Source: Xanthomonas fragariae (GTDB lineage: Bacteria > Pseudomonadota > Gammaproteobacteria > Xanthomonadales > Xanthomonadaceae). Taken from it: a stretch of DNA of 64,000 nucleotides. The translations under genes were made by a program, and so were the position numbers. The number at the start of each line of letters is the position of its first letter. Position 1 is the stretch's first letter. The DNA is taken from positions 310,001-374,000 of the forward strand of contig NZ_LT853882.1 of NCBI RefSeq assembly GCF_900183975.1, given 5' to 3'. Of this stretch, positions 56,600 to 64,000 are shown piece by piece. The notes beneath the pieces were generated by a model, which saw only the letters and a list, made by a program, of their open reading frames with translations, was not told the origin of the DNA and searched no databases.

Positions 56600-57040
56600 C
56601 GGATTGGCGCATGCCGCGCTTTGACCTAATGCGACCAACGGGCCATCGGCGGATGAAAACACGTCCACACGCGCCATGCCGGCGCAGTCAAGTGCACGGC
56701 GATCTGCTGGATGCGCTACTGCATCTGCGCGTCGATGTCAGCCGGGATCACGATATTGGCGCCGTGCTCGCTGATGTACCTGGTCTGGTACGAATAGAAC
56801 GCGTCGTGCACGACCACTTCACAGCACATGCTCGCCTGTGGCATGGCATTACCCAGCCACCGCGCATTCGATCTCGCGCACCACAACCGCCGCTTCCACC
56901 AGCATCTTGTAGTCGTGGGCCAAGGCCAATGCGAGCACGGCGGCAAACGCGTCGGTCGTACGCACCTAGCTGACGCCTGACGACGAGCCCTGGTTGGCCG
57001 GTTTGACGAACAGAAGCAAACTCAACTGCGCGATCAGTAC
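56600..57040 (-). pseudogene. D-alanine--D-alanine ligase remnant
   Basis: The minus strand carries pieces of a Ddl: [15 protein letters not shown] followed by a TAG and [20 protein letters not shown], then [16 protein letters not shown], then in another frame [30 protein letters not shown], then MARVDVFSSADG. Order and motifs match Ddl (ATP-grasp), but at least two frameshifts and a nonsense codon separate them and both ends are missing. An intact ddl elsewhere is expected, since the enzyme is essential. Confidence 0.75.
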
Positions 57041-57090
57041 ATGCACGTCCGTCAAACAGTTGCGACATGCAGGGGCGGTAGAATGCGCGC

Positions 57091-57735
57091 ATGCCCGGAT
57101 CACTCTTCAACTCACTCAAGCCGCTCGCCGGCCAAGCCTTGCAGGCGGCGCTCAACCGCGTGCTGGCGTTGGATCCGGATACCCGCGATGCCCTGCTGCC
57201 GCTGGAAGGGCAACGCATTGCACTGACGTTGGAGGCGCCGGCACTGGCCCTGCAGATCCGCGTGCACGAGCGCCGGTTGCTGGTCGGTCCGGTGGACCAG
57301 GCGCACGAGCCGGACCTGGCTGTACGCAGCAGCCTGGACGGCTTGCTCGGGCAGCTGCCGTTTCTGGTCAACGCGCGCCGCCCCGGCGCGCCGGCCGGCC
57401 GGCTCAAGGTCTCCGGCGATGCCGAGCTGGCGCGCCAGCTGCAACAACTGGCCGGCCGCTTCGATCCGGATTGGCAGCTGCCGTTCGTGGCGGTGTTCGG
57501 CGAGATGCTCGGCGTGCAGGTCGCCAGTGCGGTGCGTGCAGCGTTGCAGCAGGCGCGTCGCAGCGCGGTGGATCTGGCGCAGACCGCGGCCGAATTCGTC
57601 ACCGAAGAATCGCGCGATGTGGTACCACGCGCCGAACTCGAGGCCTTCTATGACGATGTCGACGAGCTGCGCGACGACGTCGAACGGCTGGCCGCACGTG
57701 TCACCCGGCTGCGCGCTGCCGGAGGTGCTCCATGA
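57091..57735 (+). CDS. ubiJ: Ubiquinone biosynthesis accessory factor UbiJ
   Basis: 214 aa. N-terminal SCP2 lipid-binding domain ([57 protein letters not shown]) and a C-terminal coiled coil ([23 protein letters not shown]). UbiJ with UbiK forms the soluble scaffold of the Ubi complex that holds the hydrophobic intermediates. The ATGA overlap with ubiB shows coupled expression. The usual ubiE is not directly upstream in this window. Confidence 0.92.
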   Translation: MPGSLFNSLKPLAGQALQAALNRVLALDPDTRDALLPLEGQRIALTLEAPALALQIRVHERRLLVGPVDQAHEPDLAVRSSLDGLLGQLPFLVNARRPGAPAGRLKVSGDAELARQLQQLAGRFDPDWQLPFVAVFGEMLGVQVASAVRAALQQARRSAVDLAQTAAEFVTEESRDVVPRAELEAFYDDVDELRDDVERLAARVTRLRAAGGAP

Positions 57736-59405
57736 AGGCGCTTCTGCGCGCCAGCCGCATCGGCCGGGTGATCCTGCGCTATCGCCTGGACGACCTGCTG
57801 CAAGGCACCTCGGTCGAGCGCTGGCTGCGCTTGGCCAAGCCGTTCGTGCCGCGTGCCAGCGCCGAAATCGCTGCGCAATCGCGTGGTGCGCGCTTGCGGC
57901 TGGCGTTGGAGGAGCTGGGCCCGATCTTCGTCAAGTTCGGCCAGATCCTGTCGACCCGGCGCGATCTGATTCCCGCCGATGTCGCCGAAGAACTCACCTT
58001 GCTGCAGGACCGGGTCAAACCGTTCGATGGCGAGGCGGCGCGGCTGATCGTGGAGCGCGCGCTGGGTCTGCCGGTCAGCGTGGCATTTGCCGCGTTCGAT
58101 ACGGTGCCACTGGCGTCGGCCTCGATCGCACAGGTGCATGCCGCTACCCTGCCACCGGACATCAACGGCATGCGCCGCGAAGTGGTGGTCAAGGTATTGC
58201 GCCCAGACATCGAGCGCCAGATCGACGCCGATATCACGCTGCTGCATTCGCTGGCCGCTCTGGTCGAGCGCACCCACCCGCATGCGGACAAGATCCGTCC
58301 GCGCGAAGTGGTGGCCGAGATCGAAGGCACCTTGTCGGCCGAACTCGATCTGCAGCGCGAAGGCGCCAACGCCAGCGTGCTGCGCCGTTTCTGGGAAGGT
58401 TCGGACGATCTGTACGTGCCGGAAGTGATCTGGTCACACACCGCCGAGCGTGCGCTGACGTTGGAGCGCGTATACGGCATTCCGTCCGACGACATTGCCA
58501 AGCTCGATGCTGCCGGTATCGATCGCAAAGCGCTCGCGGCCAAGGGCGTGCGCGTGTTCTACACGCAGGTGTTCCGCGACAACTTCTTCCATGCTGATGC
58601 GCACGCCGGCAACATCTGGGTCGATTCGGACCCGGAGCGCCGCCTCAATCCGCGCTTTATCGCGCTGGATTTCGGCATCATGGGCCAGCTCTCGCAGGAA
58701 GATCAGTACTACCTAGCCGAGAACTTCATGGCGATCTTCCACAAGGATTACCGCCGCATGGCCGAGCTGCACGTGGAAGCGGGCTGGATGCCGAACAACG
58801 TGCGTATCGACGAACTGGAAGCGGCCGCGCGCTCGGTGTGCGAGCCGTACTTCACCCGGCCGCTGTCGGAGATTTCGCTGGCACAGGTGCTGATCAAATT
58901 GTTCCGCGTGGCGCAGCGCTATGAGCTGACGTTGCAGCCGCAATTGATCCTGTTGCAGAAAACGCTGTTGAATATCGAAGGCGTCGGTCGCCAGCTCGAT
59001 CCCAGGCTGGATATCTGGGCGGTGGCGCGGCCGGTGCTCGAACGCATCCTGCGCGAGCGCTACAGCCCGCGGCGCGTACTTGGCGAACTGCGCAAGCGGC
59101 TGCCGGAAATCATGACCCACGCGCCGGACATGCCGCGTCTGGTACACAGTTGGTTGAAGCAGCAGGTGGAAGGCCGCCATCAGGTGGACATCCGCTCGGC
59201 CGAACTGCATGCGCTGGACCTGAGCTTGCGCAAGTTGCAGACGCGCGTGGTTACTGCCATCACCGGCAGCGGCCTGCTGGTGGTTGCCGCGGTGCTGTAC
59301 GGGCTGCATCCGGATGGCTGGTATCTGGGCACGGTGCCGGTGTGGAGCTGGGTCAGTGGCGCGGCCGGCTCGGTGGCCTTGCTGGTTGCCTGGCTGCGTC
59401 GTTAG
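57732..59405 (+). CDS. ubiB: Ubiquinone biosynthesis regulatory protein kinase UbiB
   Basis: 557 aa ADCK/UbiB family atypical kinase. The family-specific KxGQ segment [23 protein letters not shown], the Ala-rich loop [21 protein letters not shown] with the ATP-site Lys, HADAHAGN and LDFGIMGQL are intact, and two C-terminal transmembrane helices (about 505-555) anchor it. UbiB is needed for ubiquinone hydroxylation steps. The last two bases of its TAG stop belong to an IS1478-like element inserted at 59404. Confidence 0.95.
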   Translation: MKALLRASRIGRVILRYRLDDLLQGTSVERWLRLAKPFVPRASAEIAAQSRGARLRLALEELGPIFVKFGQILSTRRDLIPADVAEELTLLQDRVKPFDGEAARLIVERALGLPVSVAFAAFDTVPLASASIAQVHAATLPPDINGMRREVVVKVLRPDIERQIDADITLLHSLAALVERTHPHADKIRPREVVAEIEGTLSAELDLQREGANASVLRRFWEGSDDLYVPEVIWSHTAERALTLERVYGIPSDDIAKLDAAGIDRKALAAKGVRVFYTQVFRDNFFHADAHAGNIWVDSDPERRLNPRFIALDFGIMGQLSQEDQYYLAENFMAIFHKDYRRMAELHVEAGWMPNNVRIDELEAAARSVCEPYFTRPLSEISLAQVLIKLFRVAQRYELTLQPQLILLQKTLLNIEGVGRQLDPRLDIWAVARPVLERILRERYSPRRVLGELRKRLPEIMTHAPDMPRLVHSWLKQQVEGRHQVDIRSAELHALDLSLRKLQTRVVTAITGSGLLVVAAVLYGLHPDGWYLGTVPVWSWVSGAAGSVALLVAWLRR

Positions 59406-60909
59406 TCGTCCCTGAAAAATCCCCTTCAAGCGCCAAGTGCCGTCGGTGACAGCGGCACGGTACTCAAGGATGACCATCTCATCGCCCGCATCCAGGCACG
59501 CAAAAACGCTATCCAGCGCAGCAGCCAGCGCAGGTTGTAGCCAGCGGCGCAGCCGAGCACGTGCAGCGCATCGCCTTGGGCACCTTTCAGCCTGCAGCGA
59601 CGCAACCGGCAGTCGTCTTTCAGATGTCCGATCACCGGCTCCACCGCCTGCCGTCGCTTGATCCAGCGCCATTGCCGTCGCGTCAGCGTCTTGGCCTTGC
59701 CGCGATGCAGGACCTGCACGCCATCGACCTCGCGCCCGCGATAGCCCAGGTGCACGATCGCCACCGTCGGTTCTACGCTCACATCCTGCAGCAACCCGCG
59801 TGTCTGCTCCAGCTGCTCGGCCAAGGTATCGCCGTCGTACGGGTTGCCCGGGAAGCTGCGCGCACCCACGACCAATCCCTTGCAGGCGGTGACCGCAATG
59901 CCGACCTTGACGCCGAATTCGTACGCTTGACGCGCCTTGCCCTTGCCGATGCATTCCACTTCTGGGGCATGCAATGCGTAGAGTTTTTGTTTGTCCTTCG
60001 GACGCTGCGTGTACAGCCGTTGCGCACGTTCCAGCCAGACAGCGATGCGCTCGCGCACGCCGGTGTTTACCTGATCGAGTTTGCGTTGGATGTCGCGCAC
60101 GAGCCGTCCCAGCACTGTGCGTTGACGTCGCAGCACGCGCCGCATCCGCTTGAACTGGCGCGCATGCGCATACCGACCTGCCTTGCGGCTCAGGGCCGGG
60201 CCTTGCCGCGCGTAGCTCTGCCGCAATCCGATGCCGTGCCGCTTGGCCAGTAACACCAGCTTCTTGCGTGCCACCTCCAGCAAACGGCTGTCGGTCGGAT
60301 AGGCGATCGCCTTTTCCTGCACCGTGGTGTCCACGATCACCCGCGACAACCGCGTGCGTCCATCGCCTGCATCGCATGCGCGGCGTTGATGGTGTGCGCC
60401 AGCAGCTCTTCCATCCCGGCCTCACCCAGGCGCTGCCGCCAGCGCGTCAGCGAGCTGGCATCGCACGGCAAACGCGTCTGGAACACGACCTCACCAGTGA
60501 AGAACTGCCAGTACGGATTCTCCAGCCAGCGCTCGCACACCGCTTCATCGGACAGGTCGTAGGCGTGTTTGAGGTAGAGCAAACCGGCAATCAGCCGCAC
60601 CGGCAATGCCGGCCGACCGCCACCGGCCTGGGTGGCCGGCAAGCGCGATGAAAGTGCTTGCTCCAACGCCGTCCACGGCATCCGTTGGCTCAGCCGCGCC
60701 AGCGGATGACGCAGATCGATCTGGTTCTCCAGCCGCGAACGAAACAACTCGTCGGCAGGCATGTGCTCGGCAGCAGGACGGCGTGTACGCATGACTGAAA
60801 ATTGCCAGAAACCAGCCTTCAGCGTAGCGAACACTGGTAGTTCTGGCACGCCGGTGCAGACATCAAGGCCTTGCGGTCGTTGGGTGGTTGGGGTTTTTCA
60901 GGTGCGACT
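59404..60909 (-). mobile_element. IS1478-like IS5-family element, copy B, at the ubiB stop codon
   Basis: About 1506 bp with inverted repeats beginning AGTCG at both ends and a CGTT target duplication (59400-59403 and 60910-60913). It is inserted between T and AG of the ubiB stop; the IS end itself starts with AG and restores TAG. The right flank also continues as TAG after the duplication, which shows the original stop. It is closely similar to copy A at 9935-11430. Confidence 0.9.
59426..60849 (-). pseudogene. IS1478-like transposase, single-base frameshift
   Basis: The N-terminal part (to 60337) gives MRTRRPAAEHMPADELF, the DUF772 region and RWRQRLGEAGMEELL. One base is missing near 60350 relative to copy A (GACAACCGCG versus GACAACTCGCG), so the frame changes after MDARG. 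The rest, from MSRVIVDTTVQEKAIAYPT to the C-terminal HLKDDCRLRRCRLKGAQGD, is open (59426-60349). Unlike copy A, it keeps the catalytic C-terminus and has only this one lesion. Confidence 0.88.
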
Positions 60910-60913
60910 CGTT

Positions 60914-61117
60914 AGGCACTGCCATGCGCAGTGGAGCCGACGCAGCCAGGGGCCGGCCAAGCGAGCAAAACGAATTGGCCGGTTTCGGCAACGACAATGA
61001 TGCGCAACAGCACGCGCGTGATCAGCGCATGCTCAACATCACCCCCGATACCGGTGCGTTGCTGGCGGTTCGCGGCGCCGCCTGGGCGCACGCCACAGAC
61101 CATGCACACGACCTGCG
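60914..61117 (+). other. Region downstream of the IS, unidentified frame
   Basis: A plus-strand frame reads ITPDTGALLAVRGAAWAHATD and ends at 61163, overlapping the next gene. I do not recognise it; it may be the end of a lost gene that once followed ubiB. Confidence 0.25.
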
Positions 61118-61579
61118 TCAGCGTGCTTGGTTGGCGTGCGCCACGTGGTCGAAGAATTGGTAAATGCCGTCGTCGCTCATCTTGCGTGCGTTGGCCAGCT
61201 CGCCGGCACGTGTGGTGTACAGCAGCTTGCCCGCGGGCGAGACCACCACCGCGGCGGGAATGCCTTTCTGGATCGGGTCGCCATAGCGCTGGCTGATGTC
61301 CAGGTTGTGGTCGAAATTACCCACGTCCACCTTCACTACCACGAACGACTTGCTGATCAGCGGCGCATTTTTCGCGGTGTGCAGCGAGGTGTCCAGCGCC
61401 CGGCAGTCGTGGCACCAGTTGGCGCCGAAAATTACCAGGGTGGGCTTGTGCGCTTTCTTGGCGGCCGCCAGCGCATGGCGCAGTTGCGCGCTCGCATCGG
61501 CGTGTTCGTCGTAGGGCAGATCCACGGCGTGGGCCAGCGGAACAACCGCCAGCAGGCAGAGCAGGAGCCAGGTGCGCAT
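61118..61579 (-). CDS. Secreted thioredoxin-fold protein
   Basis: 153 aa. Signal peptide MRTWLLLCLLAVVPLAHA, then a thioredoxin domain with the active-site pair Cys56 and Cys59 in FGANWCHDCRALDTSL and a cis-Pro region GIPAAVVVSPAGKLLYT. It probably acts in the periplasm in disulfide exchange. The start at 61579 is chosen because it opens the signal peptide. The C-terminus (YQFFDHVAHANQAR) is intact. Confidence 0.87.
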   Translation of the reverse strand: MRTWLLLCLLAVVPLAHAVDLPYDEHADASAQLRHALAAAKKAHKPTLVIFGANWCHDCRALDTSLHTAKNAPLISKSFVVVKVDVGNFDHNLDISQRYGDPIQKGIPAAVVVSPAGKLLYTTRAGELANARKMSDDGIYQFFDHVAHANQAR

Positions 61580-61718
61580 AGAGGCACTTCCTTGATGGGA
61601 AACCGGCATGCTCTGCCAGCCGTCTGGCGCGGTCAACGGGCAGGTGAGCGCAGCGACGCGGTGGCATGCGGTGTCAGCGACACAGATAATCCGCCGGTGG
61701 AGCACATCCCCAAAGCAT

Positions 61719-62071
61719 TTGCTGATTCTCTACCAGGACGACGTCCTGGCCGTCGTCGACAAACCCACAGGCCTGATGGTCCACGACAGCAAGCTGGCAC
61801 GAGGGGAAGACGACGTTCTTGCCCACCGTATGCGCAAGCAACTGGGCCGGTGGATCTTTCTGGTGCACCGGCTCGATCGCGCTACCAGTGGCGGTGCGTC
61901 GCGGCTGGCCGGCCAAGGAGCGCTTTATCGTTGACCACGATCTGGATGGCGGTCCAGGCAAGCCGGTCAAGAAGCCGGCAGCAACGTACTTCCAGCCGCT
62001 GGCCACCGGTGACCTGGAGATTCCTTGGCACCGGTTTTGCCACCTCTCGCTACGCGCTGGAGAGGAGCTAA
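61719..62071 (+). pseudogene. truC: tRNA pseudouridine-65 synthase (TruC/RluA family), internally deleted
   Basis: The N-terminal part (LILYQDDVLAVVDKPTGLMVHD to FLVHRLDRATSG) includes the catalytic Asp in HRLDRATSG. It then jumps directly to CRGWPAKERFIVDHDLDGGPGKPV in another frame, so the middle (about 30-40 residues) is deleted. After LEIP another frameshift gives GTGFATSRYALERS and a stop at 62071; the C-terminal HLKHL region is missing. Confidence 0.82.
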
Positions 62072-62121
62072 TCCGCATTCGATCTACTTACCCCGATCCC
62101 GAATTCCCGAATTCCAGCTCT

Positions 62122-62664
62122 TCAGGGCTTCTGCGCCGCCGCAGGCTCATTGACGATCTTCTCCAAATCCTTCTGCAGATCCGCAAACATCGGCAGCATC
62201 TTTTGCTGGATTGCGCCCATCAGGTTCTGGGTCAGCGCCGGGGTCTTGTCGAGCAGGCGCTGGCCGGCCGAGCTCTCGTAGAACTCGGCCATGGCCAGCA
62301 CGTCCTCACGCGAGAACGAGCGCTTGTAGATGTCCACATACATCGGGCGCAGCTCCGACCACGATAGTGCTTTGCGCACGGTCTGGCGGGTACGCTCCTG
62401 GATACGCTGCAATTGCGCCTGTTGCGCGCTATTGAGCTGGCGTTGCGCGGTGAGCTGAGCGAATTGTTGCTGCTGCATCGCTTCGACCTGCGGCAGCATA
62501 GTGTCCAGCATGGTCTGCGCGCGTGAGGCGGCCAGCAGACGGTTGATCTCGGCATCGCTGGGCGCCTGTGCGAATGCGGCGGGCGTGGCAATCGCCAGCG
62601 CGGCCAGCAAGAACAGACGGCGCGCGACAGCGTGGGCGGCGGCAACGAAACGAGGGAGTGGCAT
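62122..62664 (-). CDS. DUF2059 periplasmic protein
   Basis: 180 aa with a signal peptide (ARRLFLLAALAIATPAAFAQA, cleavage near residue 33). The mature part is helical and Gln-rich (EAMQQQQFAQLTAQRQLNSAQQAQ) and carries the DUF2059 signature LRPMYVDIYKRSFSREDVLAMAEFYES, then SAGQRLLDKTP. Function unknown. It is divergent from arfB with 93 bp between starts. Confidence 0.85.
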   Translation of the reverse strand: MPLPRFVAAAHAVARRLFLLAALAIATPAAFAQAPSDAEINRLLAASRAQTMLDTMLPQVEAMQQQQFAQLTAQRQLNSAQQAQLQRIQERTRQTVRKALSWSELRPMYVDIYKRSFSREDVLAMAEFYESSAGQRLLDKTPALTQNLMGAIQQKMLPMFADLQKDLEKIVNEPAAAQKP

Positions 62665-62757
62665 CGGAGCATCTGCGCAGTTTGGGAACCGGCAGCAGCA
62701 TACGGGAAGCCGGCGTTTTCGCGCGCGTCCACGCCGCTGCCGATACAATTGCAGCGC

Positions 62758-63189
62758 ATGGCCAGCGACCCGATCCAGATCACCCCCAGCCTGACGATTC
62801 CGCCCAGCGAGATCGTCGAACGCTTCGTGCGCGCTAGCGGCGCGGGCGGGCAGAACGTCAACAAGGTCTCCACTGCGGTGGAGCTGCGTTTCGACGTGGC
62901 CGGATCGCCGACGCTGCCCGAACCCTTGCGCACGCGCCTGCTGTCGCGGCGCGACCGCCGCATGACCGCCGACGGCGTGCTGGTGATCGATGCGCAGCGC
63001 TTCCGTACCCAGGACCGCAACCGCGACGATGCGCGCGAACGGTTGTTCGAGATCATCAGTGCGTGCCTGTCGGTGCCCAAGCGCCGGGTCGCCACCAAAC
63101 CGAGTCATGGTGCCAAGCTGCGGCGGCTGGATGCCAAGCGTGAGCGCAGCCATATCAAGCGTGGACGCTCTGCGTCCCACTGGGAGTAA
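62758..63189 (+). CDS. arfB: Alternative ribosome-rescue factor ArfB
   Basis: 143 aa, ICT1/YaeJ family. Hydrolyses peptidyl-tRNA on stalled ribosomes. The GGQ motif is at residues 30-32 (RASGAGGQNVNKVSTAVEL), and the basic C-terminal tail that enters the empty mRNA channel is KRRVATKPSHGAKLRRLDAKRERS. Length is normal for the family. It is followed after 2 nt by the acyltransferase gene. Confidence 0.94.
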   Translation: MASDPIQITPSLTIPPSEIVERFVRASGAGGQNVNKVSTAVELRFDVAGSPTLPEPLRTRLLSRRDRRMTADGVLVIDAQRFRTQDRNRDDARERLFEIISACLSVPKRRVATKPSHGAKLRRLDAKRERSHIKRGRSASHWE

Positions 63190-63191
63190 GC

Positions 63192-63821
63192 GTGAGTCAT
63201 ACCGACCCGTCGTTGCCACCGGTAACACAGGCCAACATCCTGCTACAGCCATCCCCGCCCAGCATGCCGCGAGCCCACGGTCGCTTCGGCCGTTGGTTTG
63301 GCCGCACCGGACTCCGCCTGACTGGCTGGCGCCTGGTCGGGCGGCTGCCCGACGAACCCAAGCTGGTGATGATCGTCGCCCCGCATTCGTCCAACTGGGA
63401 CGGATTTGTCGGCTTTGCGGCCAAGTTCGCGCTCGGCTTCGAGGTGCGTGTGCTGGGCAAGTCGCAATTGTTCTGGTGGCCGCTTGGCCCGCTGCTGCGC
63501 AAGCTCGGCGCCATCCCCCTAGACCGCAGCTCGCCGCAGGGCACCATCGGCCAGGCGGTGCGGCTGATCCGCAATTCCGAACAGATGTGGTACGTGATCA
63601 CTCCCGAAGGCACGCGCAAGCGCGTGGAGCAGTGGAAGGCTGGCTTCTGGAAGATCGCTTCCGATTCCAAGGTACCGATCCTGCCGGTGTATTTCGACTA
63701 TCCCAGCAAGACCGTGGGCATCGGCGAGCCGTTCTGGACCGGTAGCGACATGGCCGCCGATATCGCCGCCATTCGCACCTGGTACCGGCCCTGGCGCGGC
63801 AAGCATCGCGATACGCTTTGA
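63192..63821 (+). CDS. PlsC-like lysophospholipid acyltransferase
   Basis: 209 aa, GTG start. The acyltransferase motif I is HSSNWD in VAPHSSNWDGFVGFAAKF, motif II is PLDRSSPQGT and motif III is VITPEGTRKRVEQWKAGF. One amphipathic or membrane region lies between them (LFWWPLGPLLRKLG). It probably acylates lysophosphatidate or a related lipid at the inner membrane; the exact substrate cannot be told. It is coupled to arfB. Confidence 0.88.
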   Translation: MSHTDPSLPPVTQANILLQPSPPSMPRAHGRFGRWFGRTGLRLTGWRLVGRLPDEPKLVMIVAPHSSNWDGFVGFAAKFALGFEVRVLGKSQLFWWPLGPLLRKLGAIPLDRSSPQGTIGQAVRLIRNSEQMWYVITPEGTRKRVEQWKAGFWKIASDSKVPILPVYFDYPSKTVGIGEPFWTGSDMAADIAAIRTWYRPWRGKHRDTL

Positions 63822-63982
63822 AGGCGGTGTCGAGCGGCCGAAAGGTCGCTCGACAACTGCGCGAACAGGTATCGGGCGATTGGCTGGCCGAGCGCAGTAA
63901 AGCGGTGCCGCGCACGCAGCTGATGCGCAGCGCCAGCTGTGCCGCCAGAGCGAGTTATGCACTTTGGAAAAGCGCGGAGGCG
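63822..63982. other. Short stretch before the right-edge IS
   Basis: A plus-strand frame (LREQVSGDWLAERSKAVPRT) looks like gene debris, but I cannot assign it. It ends at the target bases TTAG of the next IS. Confidence 0.25.
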
Positions 63983-63986
63983 TTAG

Positions 63987-64000
63987 GGAACCTCTGAACA
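63987..64000 (+). mobile_element. Start of another copy of the left-edge IS5-family element
   Basis: The last 14 bases, GGAACCTCTGAACA, are identical to the outer end of the inverted repeat at 1455-1442 (read on the minus strand). They are preceded by TTAG, a YTAR-type target. The element continues beyond the window, with its transposase expected on the plus strand. Confidence 0.75.

Noticed and set aside
58713..60425. A 570-codon minus-strand frame
   Set aside because: A read-through of the wrong frame of the IS1478-like element into antisense ubiB sequence. Only short stretches of transposase appear in it.
1..64000. CRISPR arrays, prophage structural genes, toxin-antitoxin pairs, secretion-system loci
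   Set aside because: No regularly spaced repeats and no recognisable Cas, capsid, toxin-antitoxin or secretion components were seen. The only phage-related trace is the integrase remnant.

Overview
The window reads as chromosome of a Xanthomonas, most like the insertion-sequence-rich X. oryzae group. The evidence is a high-GC backbone with a Clp regulator encoding E99 beside speD and trpGDC, an oleBCD locus, an IS1595/ISXo5-type transposase remnant, several IS5-family elements typical of xanthomonads, and many recently broken genes. This identification is inference from gene content; no database search was possible.

Layout. 1-1660: a complete IS5-family element with a 4-bp target duplication, next to an ISXo5-like remnant. 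1780-7735 (minus): a complete Mrp-type multisubunit Na+/H+ antiporter operon with mrpA and mrpB fused. 7903-8805: a divergent SDR-type epimerase. 9015-13830: a mobile-element patch holding a MITE remnant, two copies of an 849-bp two-ORF IS5-family element, a broken IS1478-like element, an Mpo1-like gene and a destroyed M4 metalloprotease gene. 13960-18849: housekeeping genes (purC, a J-domain protein, an outer-membrane barrel, rpe, a GNAT, a lipid kinase). 19112-34930: the tryptophan genes trpE and trpG-D-C plus a HAD phosphatase.

Between trpE and trpG lies an AT-richer island of about 10 kb, and this is the main discovery candidate. Seven minus-strand genes (20720-28257) encode a PhnW-like class V aminotransferase, an O-acetylhomoserine sulfhydrylase-like PLP enzyme, a membrane desaturase, a PuuD-like gamma-glutamyl hydrolase, a LysE exporter, a MetA-family acyltransferase with the acetyl-CoA-type Glu111, and a PuuA-like glutamine synthetase homolog. 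The set fits a rhizobitoxine-type pathway (rtx of Bradyrhizobium elkanii), with RtxA split into two genes. The product would be an enol-ether amino acid that inhibits PLP enzymes such as ACC synthase and so blocks plant ethylene. The ligase/hydrolase pair suggests an added gamma-glutamyl protection step.

35398-41699: clp, speD, coq7, rplM-rpsI, tRNA-Met and tRNA-Gln, rppH, bfd and bfr. 42070-48784: a hybrid histidine kinase with an adjoining degenerate REC-GGDEF-EAL protein, a DUF4126 protein, a DUF6776-bactofilin pair and erpA. 48817-51660: wreckage of a hydrolase gene, an integrase, an internally deleted IS3 element and a Fic-like tail. 51809-56202: oleB, oleC and oleD without an adjacent oleA. 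57091-59405: ubiJ-ubiB, with a broken IS1478-like copy inserted at the ubiB stop codon. 61118-63821: a thioredoxin-fold protein, a truC pseudogene, a DUF2059 protein, arfB and an acyltransferase. The last 14 bases are the start of another copy of the same IS5-family element seen at the left edge.
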